From: Heligmosomoides polygyrus polygyrus
Taxonomy: Eukaryota > Nematoda > Chromadorea > Rhabditida > Heligmosomidae
NCBI GenBank assembly: GCA_947396885.1
Contig: OX377206.1
Location: 14,693,466 to 14,757,465, forward strand
Direction of reading: 5' to 3'
DNA length: 64,000 bases
Position numbers and translations under genes: made by a program. The notes under the pieces are model-generated. The model saw nothing but the letters and a program-made list of their open reading frames with translations, ran no database searches and was not told the DNA's origin. Of this stretch, positions 1 to 10,872 are shown one piece after another. Each line of letters opens with the position of its first letter. The first letter of the stretch is position 1.

Positions 1-33
1 TTGCGTAAAAATTGAAGCATCCTGAAGCACGCT

Positions 34-444
34 CTAGAAATTAGTCAGTTTCATTGTCTTCACAAAAATCCATGTAGGCGGAGATAGCTTCCTGGAATGG
101 GTTGGCAGATACGCACCTCTCCTATCACCATCCACTGTGTGTCTGAAGCTGTCGGTACCGCTGCCAAAGCCGTCTTCGTCACCGAATCCGCCAGACTGCT
201 GGAGAAGACTGCCTCCACCACTAAACGCACTGTCGCCACCAGTGCCAAAACCACCGTTATCTCCACCACCGAAACCACTGTTACCGAAAAAGGTCCCTCC
301 AAAAGATCGGCCTGCAGTAAAATTAAAGCAGTACTTACGCTAACAAGGGTGGCAGGAGTGTGCCAATTTTCTCCATGTAAGCGCATTAAAACAGGACAAT
401 AGTAGAACACTAACTCTGATTCTCATTTGAACTGTTTTCGCCAT
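34..444 (-). pseudogene. Glycine-rich secreted protein gene remnant, copy A
   Basis: On the minus strand an ATG at 442-444 lies 2 bases after a strong acceptor-like 'ttctcccttcag', as expected for a trans-spliced nematode gene. The predicted N terminus (MAKTVQMRIRVSVLLLSCF) is a good signal peptide. After a possible very short intron (donor 'gtaagtac', acceptor 'ttttactgcag'), a second exon encodes repeated Gly-Gly-Phe/Gly-Gly-Asp units, then a charged tail, ending at a TAG at 34-36. Copy A keeps exon 2 fully open. In exon 1, however, a TAG sits just before the donor where copy B has TTG, so this copy looks inactivated unless another splice is used. The intron would be only about 27 bases, short even for nematodes, so exon limits are uncertain. 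Family not recognised. A threonine-rich frame on the opposite strand is considered a shadow. Confidence 0.4.
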
Positions 445-3057
445 ATTCTGAAGGGAGAAAGGCTCAAGTATGTCAGTCTGCAAACTGTTAAAGGATGCGC
501 TAAAACACACTGTGCGGGTTTCCAGCAGTACAATTCTGCGAGAACTGTTCTTCTCCTACACAATTATAGAACAGTTGTAGATCTCAATATCTTCGCTGAA
601 AGCACTAGAATCTATTAAGCGATTAAAAAACAAATTCAATCATCCACATGCTGCTGGCCTATATATAAAGCATATGTCAGATCTATGGTGCTACGACACT
701 CAGTGTCAGAACGCAGGAAACCAAAGCGGCAAAGCAACCGAACTTCACCTTCAAAGCTTGACGAAAGTACATCAGTACGGCTACTGGAAATGCCAAATTC
801 ATTCAACGGTCAACAAGTGCTCTACAGATTTATTGACAAATATTACATGTAAATTTGTTGCACCTTTTGTTACATTTCAAACACACGTCATGAACAAAAA
901 TACAAGAATCGATTAGGCGAAAGACGATCAATAACGTTAGCCTTCAGAATGTAGGGCCGCTGGGCGACTTCAGCATGAATGCCATGAGAAAATGGATGTA
1001 AATTGAACAAGAGCTTTCATCAGATTCTATCTAGTTTCCATGGAAGCTGGAAAGATGTCATTCGACGTCGCTTTCAAAACCGCAGTTGTTGATGTTGCAG
1101 CTGTACCAGCCTGCACCTGTACCTGATCCTGCATATTTATAATAACAATGTCCCCTCTATTCCTTTAAAATTGAGAGGTTAGTAAATCAATAAGGGTGAC
1201 AGTAGAAGGACAGCTGGTCTTACCTGTTATCCATATAAATGCTGCTGTTGCAGATTGACGGCTTGCAAAGCGGATAAACGGCCATTGCTTTAGGATGACA
1301 ACAAAAGCGTTTATTGTGGTAACTTCAGTTTCACACGTTGCTTCAAAGATGGCTTATGTTTGTCTGTTTGTTGTTCATAGTACAGAAAACTCATAACCCT
1401 CGAGCCAACATGTCATATAGCACTGGAGTGAACTCAGATTCTTTAGTTGAAAATGTAGGCTCTTAGGGAAAGACACGTGTTCGACGATTGCCACCCATAC
1501 CTTTCGTCATCTGACTTGGCTTATAAAGGCATCAAACGCTTCAAGGTACTCAAAATGTCCCCATTGCTTTCAGAGTACCGAACTTCTGCTTCGCCTCGAA
1601 GCACAATATCAATGCATAGGGTGTTCTAGCGAGTAAAACAAACAGCAGTGAAACATGAAGTGTACAAGCGGAGTCTCGCATACCTGGCAAGCATGCCGCA
1701 CGCGACCTGATTCGACGCGGAAAGTGCTGAATATGGAGTGTTAGAAGCGTCGTACATTTTCAGCCTTATATAAGAGATTTCTTATTGATACAGCTAATGG
1801 CAGTACATAGTCCAGCGCTCCCTAAGTATGGATGAACATAGTGTGCGCATACAAATAGATGAAGTTGTAAATAGTCTCTTTTTGTGAATGGCAATGTGTG
1901 GCTTTTCTGCAGAAACTGTAGGGCAAACGTAAAAATTATCGCATTGCAAAAAGTGTCCCGTACAGATTCGGTTGGCAACCGAAATTCCTTGTAGGATTTA
2001 TCTGAACGAACTCTGTTACATCCATGGTTCTCCCGTGCTTGCAAAGGAATATTGGTTTAGAAACTGGCAAACCATCGATATGGATACGGTAGCAGCAGCG
2101 AGCGTCATCGCAGTTTACTTTCGAAGAAGTCGTTCTTCAGCAGAGCGAGAGATCTCCATGAATAACTAATAGTGTCGTAAAGCTCTGCGTTTTTTCTTTC
2201 TTCGTAAAATCTTATTTTAGAGCTTGGTCGACCCATTACCTCCCATGTTGTGGTCCCAACGAATAACCCGGCTACTTTATTGTAAGAGCGAGAGCTTCTC
2301 TTTTTAGAGCGATGAGCATCAAGCTCTCTGAAAGCTAAAAATCGTCGCTGATGACCAGAAGCACGGGGTAATGCGACGTCCTTCTCCAGAAAGGACATCA
2401 TTAATCAGCACATAGATACTTTCCCGCTACCTTGTTAAGCTAACGCATTTTACTATGAAGGTACATCCTTGCTTAGCGATCCATTTTCCATTTACTTTTA
2501 TTCACTCAATTTCGGGTAAACTGAGGTTTGCTAGACGGACATTGCCATAGAAGAGCAGTTATGTTAAAATTAAGCGTTGTTGACACTCCGAAGGCTACTA
2601 AACCTCATCAGGATGTGAACAAATTAGCAGTGCTTAGTAGCGTATCACATGAAATCCATTGCATCCTTAATCGCCGTCTAACAAAAAGTTGGAAAATCGC
2701 ACTAGGTTAGACTAAACGTTTACGATACTGCTATTGGCTCACTGAGTCATAACATCAAAGAGGTATTAGTTGTGCGGGTCGCAAATGTTTTATAACAGCT
2801 GTTGCTTAGGAAAAATATGGTTAAGAAAATGGGATATTTGCTAAAACACCACATCAAGTTTGCGATCCCATTAAACAGAAATAGGAGTGCCTTGAAAATG
2901 AGGACCTCCAAGGCGTAAAGAAAATAACATGAACTTTGGGAGCAGCTCCGTGCGAATCACCAAAAGAGCGTTTATTACCGTGCTCCCCATAGCATCCAGA
3001 CTAATAAATATTCACTGGTGGTATTGGAATTTTTTTCAAACCGCTGGTTGTTTTAAG

Positions 3058-3311
3058 AGATTGGTTCAAAGGACCTGCCACTCCATCGGGAAGCTTCTTG
3101 CTCCACTACATGCGCTCCGTCGTCGCCCCTTGCTGGTGTTGGCACGAAATTCGACATTGTATCCCCGCTTCCTGCAGCAACTGTAATTGCAGGTAAAGAT
3201 GACATGTTCTCACAGGTTGCAACAGCTCTGACCAACAGGTTTGGTTTGAAACAGTTTTGCAACCCAAGTCCTCCTATGACTGGTGGTTTTAGCCCAATAA
3301 CAAGCAAGTGA
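3058..3311 (+). CDS. Conserved 3'-terminal exon, unknown protein (copy A)
   Basis: A plus-strand frame runs from an acceptor-like 'gttgttttaag' at 3057 to a TGA at 3309-3311. It encodes about 84 residues rich in Ser, Thr, Ala and Pro, with several cysteines, ending in GGFSPITSK. The other copy (32713-32969) keeps the same frame and the same stop. Its only length change is 3 bases, and several differences are third-position (for example ACA TGC versus ACG TGT). This pattern suggests coding constraint on this strand. No upstream exon could be joined with confidence. No signal peptide or membrane segment is visible in the piece. An open frame on the minus strand here (3053-3307) is also preserved, so the strand call is probable, not certain. 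Function unknown. Confidence 0.4.
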
Positions 3312-4112
3312 GGTGTTTCTCAACAGCAATGAAGAAGTTGTATGTACGCATGCTTGACGCCATCTTTTTAAGCCTCGTGCATACTTCCCGTTGCTGCGAT
3401 GGAATCGCAGCGATGAGCTTTGCAGAGCGACTCGAAGTGAGGTGGAGTTCCCAGCGCTCTTCGCATCGCAAGTGAGAGTCGCACCTGCGCGCTTCGCGTG
3501 AAGTTGCAGAATCACTAGGCTAAGAACGATCACATCAAGCTAGCTGCTCCATGTGTGCAGTTTTCATCCCTCCCGAGCAGTACAAATGGCAAAAATTAAG
3601 TATTTGTGTGTTTCAACCTTGATCTACCTTTCTTGAGATTAGGCGAGTAGTTTTGCGGTATGAAGTCATCCAGACCTCCACCCCTACGCTCAACATTGGC
3701 GTCATCACCTCACGTTTCAGTGGTACCATTGCTTGTGCTAATCGGAGACTTCGTCCATTAGGTTCCTGGAAACCCTAATGATGCCCCACAGCACGGTCCC
3801 CCACTTAACTCTAGTGCCAACTTCACTGCAGACACCATCAGCCGTCATGCTCAAACGGTCAACCTCAGACAAAAATCGACGTTTTCGATAGATACTGGGC
3901 CTCTGATCGGTTTTGGTCACACGACGAAAAGTCTTTTTGACAGAACCAAGGATCCCCACCACTCCTATCAATATGCTGAACAGAATTTTTTCCACGCAGG
4001 ATCCCGCCACAGCAGTGACGAATTGGCTGACCGTCACAGAAAAGGTCACTTTCAAGTTACAATCAACAATGTCGCTCGATATTTGCCTTCTGATCGAAAA
4101 GTTCCACCTGCT

Positions 4113-4862
4113 GTGAAGCACTTCCGTCTACCATAATAATGCGTGTCTCCCAAACCGAAATCACCGGTCAGGGAATCGACAATATCTTCCGATATTGGCC
4201 TCCAAATCGAATCTTCCTACCTGCTGTAAAGGCCTCCCGTCGACGATCATTTAACACTCACCCTGACCGGTTAAATCTGAGAGAAAATCAATGATATCGA
4301 TATTCATTGCCTGATCTATATGTCACACCTTACCAGAACAACACTCTTTACTCTCAATAATTCGCTTCAATGATCCCCTCGATGACGAGGCCTTCGGCAC
4401 GTCTTGTGAATCCCCTGGCACGTAGAAGACGTTTGGGAATTTTCCGCTATTTTCGCGCCCCGTAGTCCTCCCCCCCATCTTTCCCCCTATTTTCCCGGTA
4501 TTTTATGAGTCATCGCTTAACGCGTGATTGTATAATACGATAGGCATGTAGATGATGACCGCAGACTGGCGGAAAGTTTGAAAAAAAGCAGAAAACTGAG
4601 TTTTGAGAATGTTTATAACAACAATACTGGCAAATGCACTCAGATGTGCTCACCTTTCAATGATTACATCAATGATTATACATACAGTTCTGCCAACAAA
4701 ACTCGTTATAATTGTTTTTCAGCCTCGAATATCATTCAAAGTGTTGCAAGACATTTTCAACCCCCACATTGTCTGCTCTAGTCGCGAAGGTGGCTCGAAT
4801 TGGGAGGTAAGAACGCGTTGGCCTGCCAGTCATAGGTCATGTACGATATTCGATAAACTCAC
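4113..4862. other. Unassigned stretch
   Basis: Unique-looking AT-rich sequence after the end of the duplication. It has short open frames (4578-4866) with no recognisable domain. No RNA gene or repeat structure seen. Confidence 0.4.
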
Positions 4863-4938
4863 CTAGACGCACCCAGTGCTCCAGGGCGGCGGCAGGTGTG
4901 AGCCTTCGCTGCGTCGAGAAGCTCGGGCTCATATGTTA
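4863..4938 (-). other. Dispersed exon-like module, copy 4 (diverged)
   Basis: On the minus strand this 76-base piece starts after an acceptor-like 'ctgtttag', carries the conserved 'taacatatgagcc' start and ends at a donor 'CTAG|GTGAG'. It is a diverged relative of the modules at 12135-12210, 62367-62442 and 21774-21856. Confidence 0.4.
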
Positions 4939-4989
4939 CTAAACAGACAGGAGCCTTACTCTCACTTGACGAGGACAAGCATCGTAGAA

Positions 4990-5075
4990 CTTCTATGAAT
5001 TTAACGGAAAATTTTTTCGTTGAAAACAGTCGTTAAAATTTAACGAAAAAATTTAATGCACACCCCTGATTTGTA
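4990..5075. repeat. Short dispersed ATTTAACG repeat
   Basis: A run built of ttaacg/cgttaaa words ends with 'aatgcacacccctg'. The same block occurs in reverse orientation at about 51583-51690. Nature unknown; possibly the end of a small nonautonomous element. Confidence 0.5.
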
Positions 5076-5245
5076 TGCTGTAGACTGGACCCGTTATTTT
5101 AGTGGTAGAGGTGCCTGGGAAATATTGTACAAAAATACCGCTTTGCCTATCGGCTGGCCACCGCATACAATTGTAAATAGCAAATTCACTACCAGACTAC
5201 GTATGTGATATTACATAATCTCAGAAGTACAATGCATCTCGCATC

Positions 5246-6262
5246 TCAAGAAAGACTAATCAACGCGGGCATCGGCGAGAATTCTTTTATCGATTTTACG
5301 ATCATTAATTGTTGTTGACAGTAGACAACAACAATTTCGTGCTCCTTACTCGCTTGCCTTAATTTGCTCGCACTACAATCTTGACTCCAGGGAGCACTAG
5401 TTTTCCCGTGGCACCTCTCGTGTTTGAGTTCTGCAGGACAAAGAAAGCATTTAAAGATCTTAACCGAGCCTTTAATGCTCCTATGAACCATCAACAGGTC
5501 GTTCCTCTTTCTTCTGTCAGCTAAGGTGTTTAGGGAGAACATTTTGTTCTTCTCTGCACTACGAGGGAGATAATGATAGTCCATACCAGTAACTTTAATC
5601 ATGAGCTCAATAGTGAAGCTATTTTGGACTCCTTCGTAAGCATTAATGATCGATTTCTTCGTGGGGTTAAAAATGGTGGTACCGCATTCCAGAATAGGTC
5701 TTATGTAGGCTTTATAGGCTTTCAGGATAACCGTAGGCTTTCAGGAATGGAGACATCTAAACAGATTGAGAAGTTGAAGAGTAGCCTTATTCCTGATATG
5801 ACTGCAGTATTCAGAGAAGTCAAGTTTACTATTGCAGGTATACCCTAGGTTAGCAACTTCGTTGACAGCTGCTAGCTCCTGGTTGTCCAAGAGATATCTG
5901 GTGGGCGTGTTGCTAGTACCTAAGTGCAAGACCTTAGTTCTGTTAGCTGCAATGGGTAACCACAGATACTTTACCAAAGGGATGGAGCATCAATAGCTTT
6001 CTGGAGATAGGCTGACTGAACCGCTTGTCGAGTTAACGTTGGCGTAGATTTTCAAATCGTCCGCAAACATTTTGCAAACAACGCCAAACGGTCTCAATAC
6101 AGAAGGTATATCACGAGTATATAAGTTGAAAAGAACCGGGGAAAGAACACCATAAGGTACCCCAGCAGGTGCACATTTAGTCGAAGAGTACCAGCCATTT
6201 ACAACCACCTGAAACGTTCTGTCCTTTAAGTGTTAGTTCACCTATCCACATTACAATGCATT
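5246..6262 (-). pseudogene. CR1/Jockey-like LINE reverse transcriptase, 3' part
   Basis: Minus-strand frames recover successive pieces of a non-LTR RT: a GVPYGVLSPVLFNLYTRDIP segment (RT motif B region), FADDLKIYAN (the catalytic Tyr replaced by Phe, as in many LINEs), then LPIAANRTKVLHLGTSN and a C-terminal tail ending near 5246. Frames shift near 5985 and elsewhere, so it is dead. It is a 5'-truncated fragment in minus orientation. At 6262/6263 it abuts, head to head, the 5' region of a similar LINE in plus orientation, which suggests twin-primed integration. The 3' end lies at or just left of 5246; no simple tail is obvious. Confidence 0.75.
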
Positions 6263-6529
6263 CACACACGACTCATCGCCGTCACCGTGTGCGGTCGCGT
6301 TTGTTGCCTCTCTCTCGAACATTCTCTATTTCCTTAGCCCATTGCCTTGCAAGGCTTTGTTAGCAGTGTCAAGCACTTCTCTTCGTTGCGTTAGCTACTG
6401 TTAACTTTTTCGGAGTTCTTCCTTCGGTTGTTAGCCTAGTGCACATCGGATTTCCTTGATTCGCGTTTTCTGCTCTGAGATATTGATTTCCCTTTCGGTT
6501 GATCGTAATTCAAATAGAGCAAACCTGCC

Positions 6530-7197
6530 ATGGCTCGCGCAAACCGACGGAAGAAAACTGACAGTGCTACTCAGGCTTCTTCTGTTTTAGACAACATTAA
6601 TGTAGAACAGCCTGAAGTCTTGCAAAGCATGGACTTGAAAAGACTCTCTATTAATTCGCTTCTCAAAAAAACTCTGAACGCATCTCCGACCAATTCACAT
6701 TGCAAATGCTTAATGTGCTTGGAGAGAAAATTTCTGAGCAATTCTCTGAACATGCGGAGACCGAGAAGCGAGGAAGGAGTATAGTCATCTCGGGAGTCGA
6801 GGAACCGGAGGAGAGCCTTCCGCCATCTCAACGCAAGTCAGAACTCAGGAATAAAGTTTTAGGAATACTCGACGTATTGCAGGTTGACTGTGAGCCTGCG
6901 GAGATGTACAGAATGGGAAGGGCAGATGCGTCAAAGCCGCGCTTAGTTAAGGTCGTCTTACCAAGCCAGTTTAATTGGCGGAAGGCCTTAGCTAATACAC
7001 GGCTTCTTCGAAGTGCAGGATATAGCAACGTGTTTGTGCGAAGAAGCATGACTTTAGAGGAGAGAAGGCAAGACTATGAGCTGAGGCAGGTTGCTAAAGA
7101 GAGGAACAAAGGTAAGACAAGGAGAGAGGGGGTGGTTTATCGTGGGCAGCTTAAGCATGTTTCCGAGCTCAGCAACAGAGGCACGGGAAACGCTTGA
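6530..7197 (+). pseudogene. LINE ORF1 protein (RNA-binding chaperone-like), one frameshift
   Basis: The start ATG at 6530 opens a basic N terminus (MARANRRKKTDSA). A frameshift at an A-rich run near 6664-6670 moves the frame to the one open from 6700 to 7197. The downstream part has the layout of non-LTR ORF1 proteins: a short helical stretch, then an RNA-recognition-like region with RSIVISGVEE, RMGRADASKPRLVKV and VFVRRSMTLEERR, and a basic tail. Such proteins bind LINE RNA and assist target-primed reverse transcription. The stop TGA at 7195-7197 overlaps the start of the ORF2 frame. Family placement is from recognisable motifs only. Confidence 0.65.
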
Positions 7198-7850
7198 GGG
7201 CGCATGGTGATCCTACCACTCTCACATGTTACTCACTAAATGCACGAAGCATAGTTAATAAGCTGTTTCATTTTCACTACTTCCTCTCGATGGTAAAGCC
7301 CGATCTGGTTTTTGTAACCGAAACATGGCTCAGGGGAAGGATAAAGGACAGTGAGATTCTTGCCAACTTGCCCTATACGGTATATCGAGCTGACCGGTGC
7401 AGTGGCAGAGGTGGTGGAGTTTGCTGCGTCATCCGAAACACAATGAATGCAAGTGTGTTACACCATAGTTTCCCCATGAAAGCGGATGTCCTTTGCGTTG
7501 ACATTTTTTCCTGCACAACGTCTCAGCCGAATCTTATACGATTTATTGTCACATACCGACCTCCTAACTCAACAAACTGTGAAGACGAGAATCTTGTTGA
7601 ACTTCTTTCCTCACTGGTTGCGGTTAGAGACAAAACTATAAGTCTAGGCGACCTTAACCTTGCAGTTGATTGGAGGAATTACACTGCTCTAAGCCATAAT
7701 TCGGTTAAGTTCGTCTCGTTCTTCCAGGAAGCCGGTTTCACACAATTTGTCACTGAGGCTACACATGGAAACAGCATTTTGGATGTAATTCTATCAATCT
7801 CCCCTATAGTTACCAACGTACATACTTTGCCACTACTAGCCAGCTCTGAC
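7194..7850 (+). pseudogene. LINE ORF2 apurinic-type endonuclease domain, truncated
   Basis: The frame encodes an exonuclease-endonuclease-phosphatase domain: LTCYSLNARSIVNK (catalytic Asn region), LVFVTETWL (catalytic Glu), TYRPPN, SLGDLNLAVDW (GDxN motif) and a terminal ASSDQ (the S-D of the SDH motif). It is cut immediately after this, before the RT. No in-frame ATG occurs near the start: the frame overlaps the ORF1 stop, so ORF2 may have been reached by re-initiation or frameshifting, or the start was lost. Endonuclease nicking of target DNA is the established role. Confidence 0.75.
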
Positions 7851-7856
7851 CAAAGG

Positions 7857-8290
7857 GAGAGAGCATCAATAGCTTTCTGGAGATAGGCTGACTGAACCGC
7901 TTGTTCAGATAACGTTGGCGTAGATTTTCAAATCGTCCGCAAACGTTTTCAAACAACGCCAAACGGTCTCAAGACAGAAGGTATATCACGAGTATATAAG
8001 TCGAGAAAACCGGGGAAAGAACACTATAAGGTACCCCTGGAGGTTCACATTTAGTCGAAGAGCACCAGCCATTTACATCCACCTGAAACGTTCTGTCCTT
8101 TAAGCGTTAGTTCACCTATCCACATTACAATGCATCCATGAACGATCTCAGCTGGTGGAGTAGTTTGGTGTGTGATACGCAGTCAAAGGTTTTTCAAAAT
8201 CGAAATATATGATATCTACACCCACTTTACGTCAAAGTTGTCCAGTAGTTTAAAGGCTCAAGCATCTGAGTTTCTGTAGATTTATCTTTT
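7857..8290 (-). pseudogene. LINE reverse transcriptase fragment, second inverted copy
   Basis: The minus strand encodes DIIYFDFEKP (RT motif A) followed by the same region as 6262-5985. The shared part is near-identical, including the block 'gcatcaatagctttctgg'. Stop codons interrupt it. At its left edge it joins the truncated endonuclease with a few bases of possible microhomology ('gaccaa'). Confidence 0.7.
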
Positions 8291-8546
8291 TTGAGTAGTC
8301 TCCTGGTTAGAATAATTGCATGGCTATTCTGTTTTTTTGAAGACAATCAGTTATAAGGATACTTATTCATTCTTTTCTATATTAAAGTTGCCTTTGATGA
8401 TAAATCGTACCTCTTGAGCTCCTGCTGCGGTTCGACCTTGGCTTGCAAGGCTTGGTTTTCTTGGGTGGCTCGCTAGATGCGCGGTTACAGGTGCAGCCTG
8501 AAATATGATACCTATAATAGGTGGTCAACCATAGTGTATTAAACGA

Positions 8547-8597
8547 TATCTCAGTTGCCCATCAAAGCAACCCGTGCCTTGATGAGCAACTGAGATG
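8547..8597. repeat. Short hairpin
   Basis: Arms 'atctcagttgcccatcaa' and 'ttgatgagcaactgagat' form a ~17-bp stem with one mismatch. The sequence just to the right (8590-8690) is homologous to 3302-3420 and to about 32957-33080, so the hairpin abuts a dispersed repeat. Confidence 0.55.
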
Positions 8598-8728
8598 TTT
8601 CTAAACAGTAATGACGAAGTTATATGCACGCATGCTTGCTTATTTTTAATCGACTTTGGACGATTTCTTTGCAAGTTATGGAGGAACAAGGTGGGCGATG
8701 GTAGCTCTATGACAAGAAGCACGCATAG

Positions 8729-9305
8729 CCTCCTGACGCAGGGATTTGAGGTACATGTCGTTAATATGGGAAGCGGATTTGGGAGGTGGGAGAGTGCTAG
8801 CCAATCACAAGCAATCAGGGTTCATGGAGGTGGGAGCGTGCTAGCCAATCACAACCAATCAAGGCTCATCAGGAGACTACCCCAACAACAGATCGGAACG
8901 GCGCAAATGTATATGAGCAGAATCGCCTCTTTCTGGATAAAAGCAGCGATGACGAGCAAGTGGTGGTGGCGCAGTGGGAAGAGGGGTGGCGTAATCCCCA
9001 TGATCGCTTTCCTGCCAACTTGAGCCCGCTCTCCTCGTGCAGGCAGAGGGATAACGTCGCCAACAGCCCAACTTCCGTTGCCCCCAACTCTGCGGAGAGT
9101 TGCTTTGGGGTCGAGTTATTTGCATTTTGTTGTTTCTTAGAAGAAGGCGATTCTGCCCATGTACATTTGACCGTTCCGACCTACCGTTGCGAAAGTTTCC
9201 TGGTGAGCCCTGATTGGTTGTTATTGACTAGCACCCTCCCACCTTCCAAATCCGCTTACCATATTACCGACATGGACATCACATAGCTGCGTCAGGAGGA
9301 AGCAT
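8729..9305. mobile_element. Foldback element with ~200-bp inverted arms
   Basis: The left arm (about 8729-8940) and the right arm (about 9125-9305) are reverse complements with moderate divergence, starting from 'cctcctgacgcag' at each end. The left arm carries an extra ~45-bp tandem duplication around 'gtgctagccaatcacaa' (8785-8870). The spacer is ~185 bases and codes for nothing recognisable. Nonautonomous foldback MITE by structure. Confidence 0.6.
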
Positions 9306-9610
9306 GGCGCAAGCGCAGAGAGTAGAATTCGCCTGCGTAAAAACTATTGAAAACGTTATGTTAAGCACGAATTCATATTTCCCACAACTTTACAGGAACA
9401 TCTGAGTTTGCACCGCTAAGTTTAAAGCTGTCAGTTTTCAGCAATGGAAGAGATACAGATTTAGCTTTCTCTAGGCGACTGCACCAGACTAATCCTTATC
9501 GTCCTAGAGTTTAGGTTTTAAATTTAACACGTTGACGATCGCGCGATTTTCGCGTGTTTGGCACGTGAAACCAAACGATATTTTGCAACGTCGAGGATTA
9601 TTTGTTAATA
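9306..9610. other. Unassigned stretch
   Basis: Nothing recognised between the foldback element and the RTE target duplication. Confidence 0.4.
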
Positions 9611-9626
9611 GAAGCTACCACTTGTC
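9611..9626. repeat. Target-site duplication of RTE copy 1, left
   Basis: 'gaagctaccacttgtc' here recurs exactly at 11292-11307 and flanks the truncated RTE. Confidence 0.8.
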
Positions 9627-9782
9627 TACCAGAGCACCTGAAGTCTCCATTACGCTGATGATCTATAGAGCAGTCGTCCGGCCGGTAGCAATGTACGGCG
9701 CTGAGTGTTGGCCTGCGACCAAGGAATAAGAGAATGGAGTTTTTTTTTGGGTGCAAGAACCCATTTTGGAAGAGGATTTTAG

Positions 9783-9834
9783 TAGTAGTTATATCCTGTT
9801 TCACCTCTAAGCCCTATACAGGATATAATTACTA
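9783..9834. repeat. Hairpin inside the Penelope-like insert
   Basis: 'tagtagttatatcctgt' pairs with 'acaggatataattacta' (17 bp, one mismatch) around an 18-base loop, close to the 3' side of the insert. Confidence 0.55.
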
Positions 9835-10158
9835 AAGCAAAGAAGCAAAAGAAATACAATCACTCCCGGAGGATCATCAGTAGGGCAGGGAGTGATTGCG
9901 ATACTTGAGTAGCCATGAGCTGTGTTTTTATACGCAAAAACAAGGTCAGAAGGGGCGGGTATTGCCTGTGGGACCTGGTTGCAGAGAGGTCGAGGTCGGC
10001 GGGAGAGGCCTACAGGGGAGGTCAATGCCTGTAGCGATATCCGTCAATGCCTGTATGAGGTCACTGTCTTTGAAGGAATCTACAAGTTTAAAGAAAAGCA
10101 GGTAGTAGATGTAGATGGGCCGGAGGCAAAAATTAAATCAGAAATAGAAGGATATGCA

Positions 10159-10872
10159 TCACATAGACAGTTGGTTGATAAGTTGTTTAACGAATCGATA
10201 AATATCTTTGAAGGAATCTACAAGTTCATATTTGTAAGCGATACTTTTGCGTTTAAGTACACTTTTAACTATGGATTGAAGAATTAGATCTTTATTGTAC
10301 TGTAATTGAAGCAAGGAGGTAATCAAACTGCAAAGTCTGTCAACAAAGTCTTCTTTTATAGAGCAGCATCGTGACATTCGTAGAGTTTCAGCTAAAATTA
10401 TTCCTCTTTTAAGGGAATTGCTAGTGTAGGAACTAGTATGAGGAAATCTAATTACTTTAAAAGGAAAATAGTCGGTTTTATTGTACTGCTTAGTGAAAAT
10501 GCAGTCGTTCACTGTCTTAATAGTAAGGTCTAGAAAATTGCATTGGTGTATATTAATATGAGTTTTATTTACCTCAAGACAATTTTCATAAGTTTTGGAA
10601 ATGATTTGCTCTAACCTAGTTTCTTCAAGATTATGTACAATAAGTATATCATCCATCTATCTGAATGGACAAAAAAACTTTGTTAGTTAATGTGTTTTTG
10701 GTAACGTATTTGTATTCGAAAAAGGAAAGGGTTAAATCAGCAATCATTGGGCTAGCGTTACCTCCTTGTGGAACGCCTTTGAGTTGCTTATATAAAGCTC
10801 CACCTAGTTTACAATAAGTATTTTGTAAGAAATAGTCAACCATGTAGATTATGGAATTGTTGGCCACTGCTG
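10159..10872 (-). pseudogene. Penelope-like reverse transcriptase fragment
   Basis: The minus strand encodes LKGVPQGGNASPMIADLTL (motif B region), then the catalytic box read as a stop followed by MDDILIVHN, that is YMDD with the Tyr codon changed to TAG. A NFLDLTI segment and a long basic region with FPFKVIRFPHTSSYTSN follow. A frameshift at a T-run near 10672 separates the two parts. RTs with a FLDL block after YxDD and a G-P-Q-G-G-N motif fit Penelope-like enzymes best; another non-LTR RT class is not excluded. No GIY-YIG endonuclease was found. Confidence 0.55.

Larger units (their letters stand above)
13..4112. repeat. Segmental duplication copy A (partner 29660-33744)
   Basis: This block aligns almost base for base, by eye, with 29660-33744 in the same orientation, with scattered substitutions and small indels. 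Homology starts near base 13 and may run off the window; it stops abruptly at about 4112, after a shared run ending in 'gttccacctgct'. Two coding-like segments lie inside: a minus-strand glycine-rich exon pair near the left end and a plus-strand terminal exon at 3058-3311. Reading frames at 674-916 and 2528-2710 also stay open in both copies, but I do not consider them proven coding. The 1000-2900 interval otherwise shows no recognisable gene. Confidence 0.9.
6263..7856 (+). mobile_element. CR1/Jockey-like LINE 5' portion (leader, ORF1, endonuclease)
   Basis: Plus-oriented piece of a LINE containing a ~270-base leader, an ORF1 (6530-7197) and the endonuclease end of ORF2. It is cut at about 7850, just after the endonuclease motif ASSD, and joined to inverted RT sequence. 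It is enclosed by minus-strand RT fragments on both sides. Confidence 0.7.

Noticed and set aside
97..402. Threonine-rich plus-strand ORF
   Set aside because: It lies opposite the glycine-rich minus-strand exon, which has a signal peptide and an acceptor. The plus frame is not kept in copy B.
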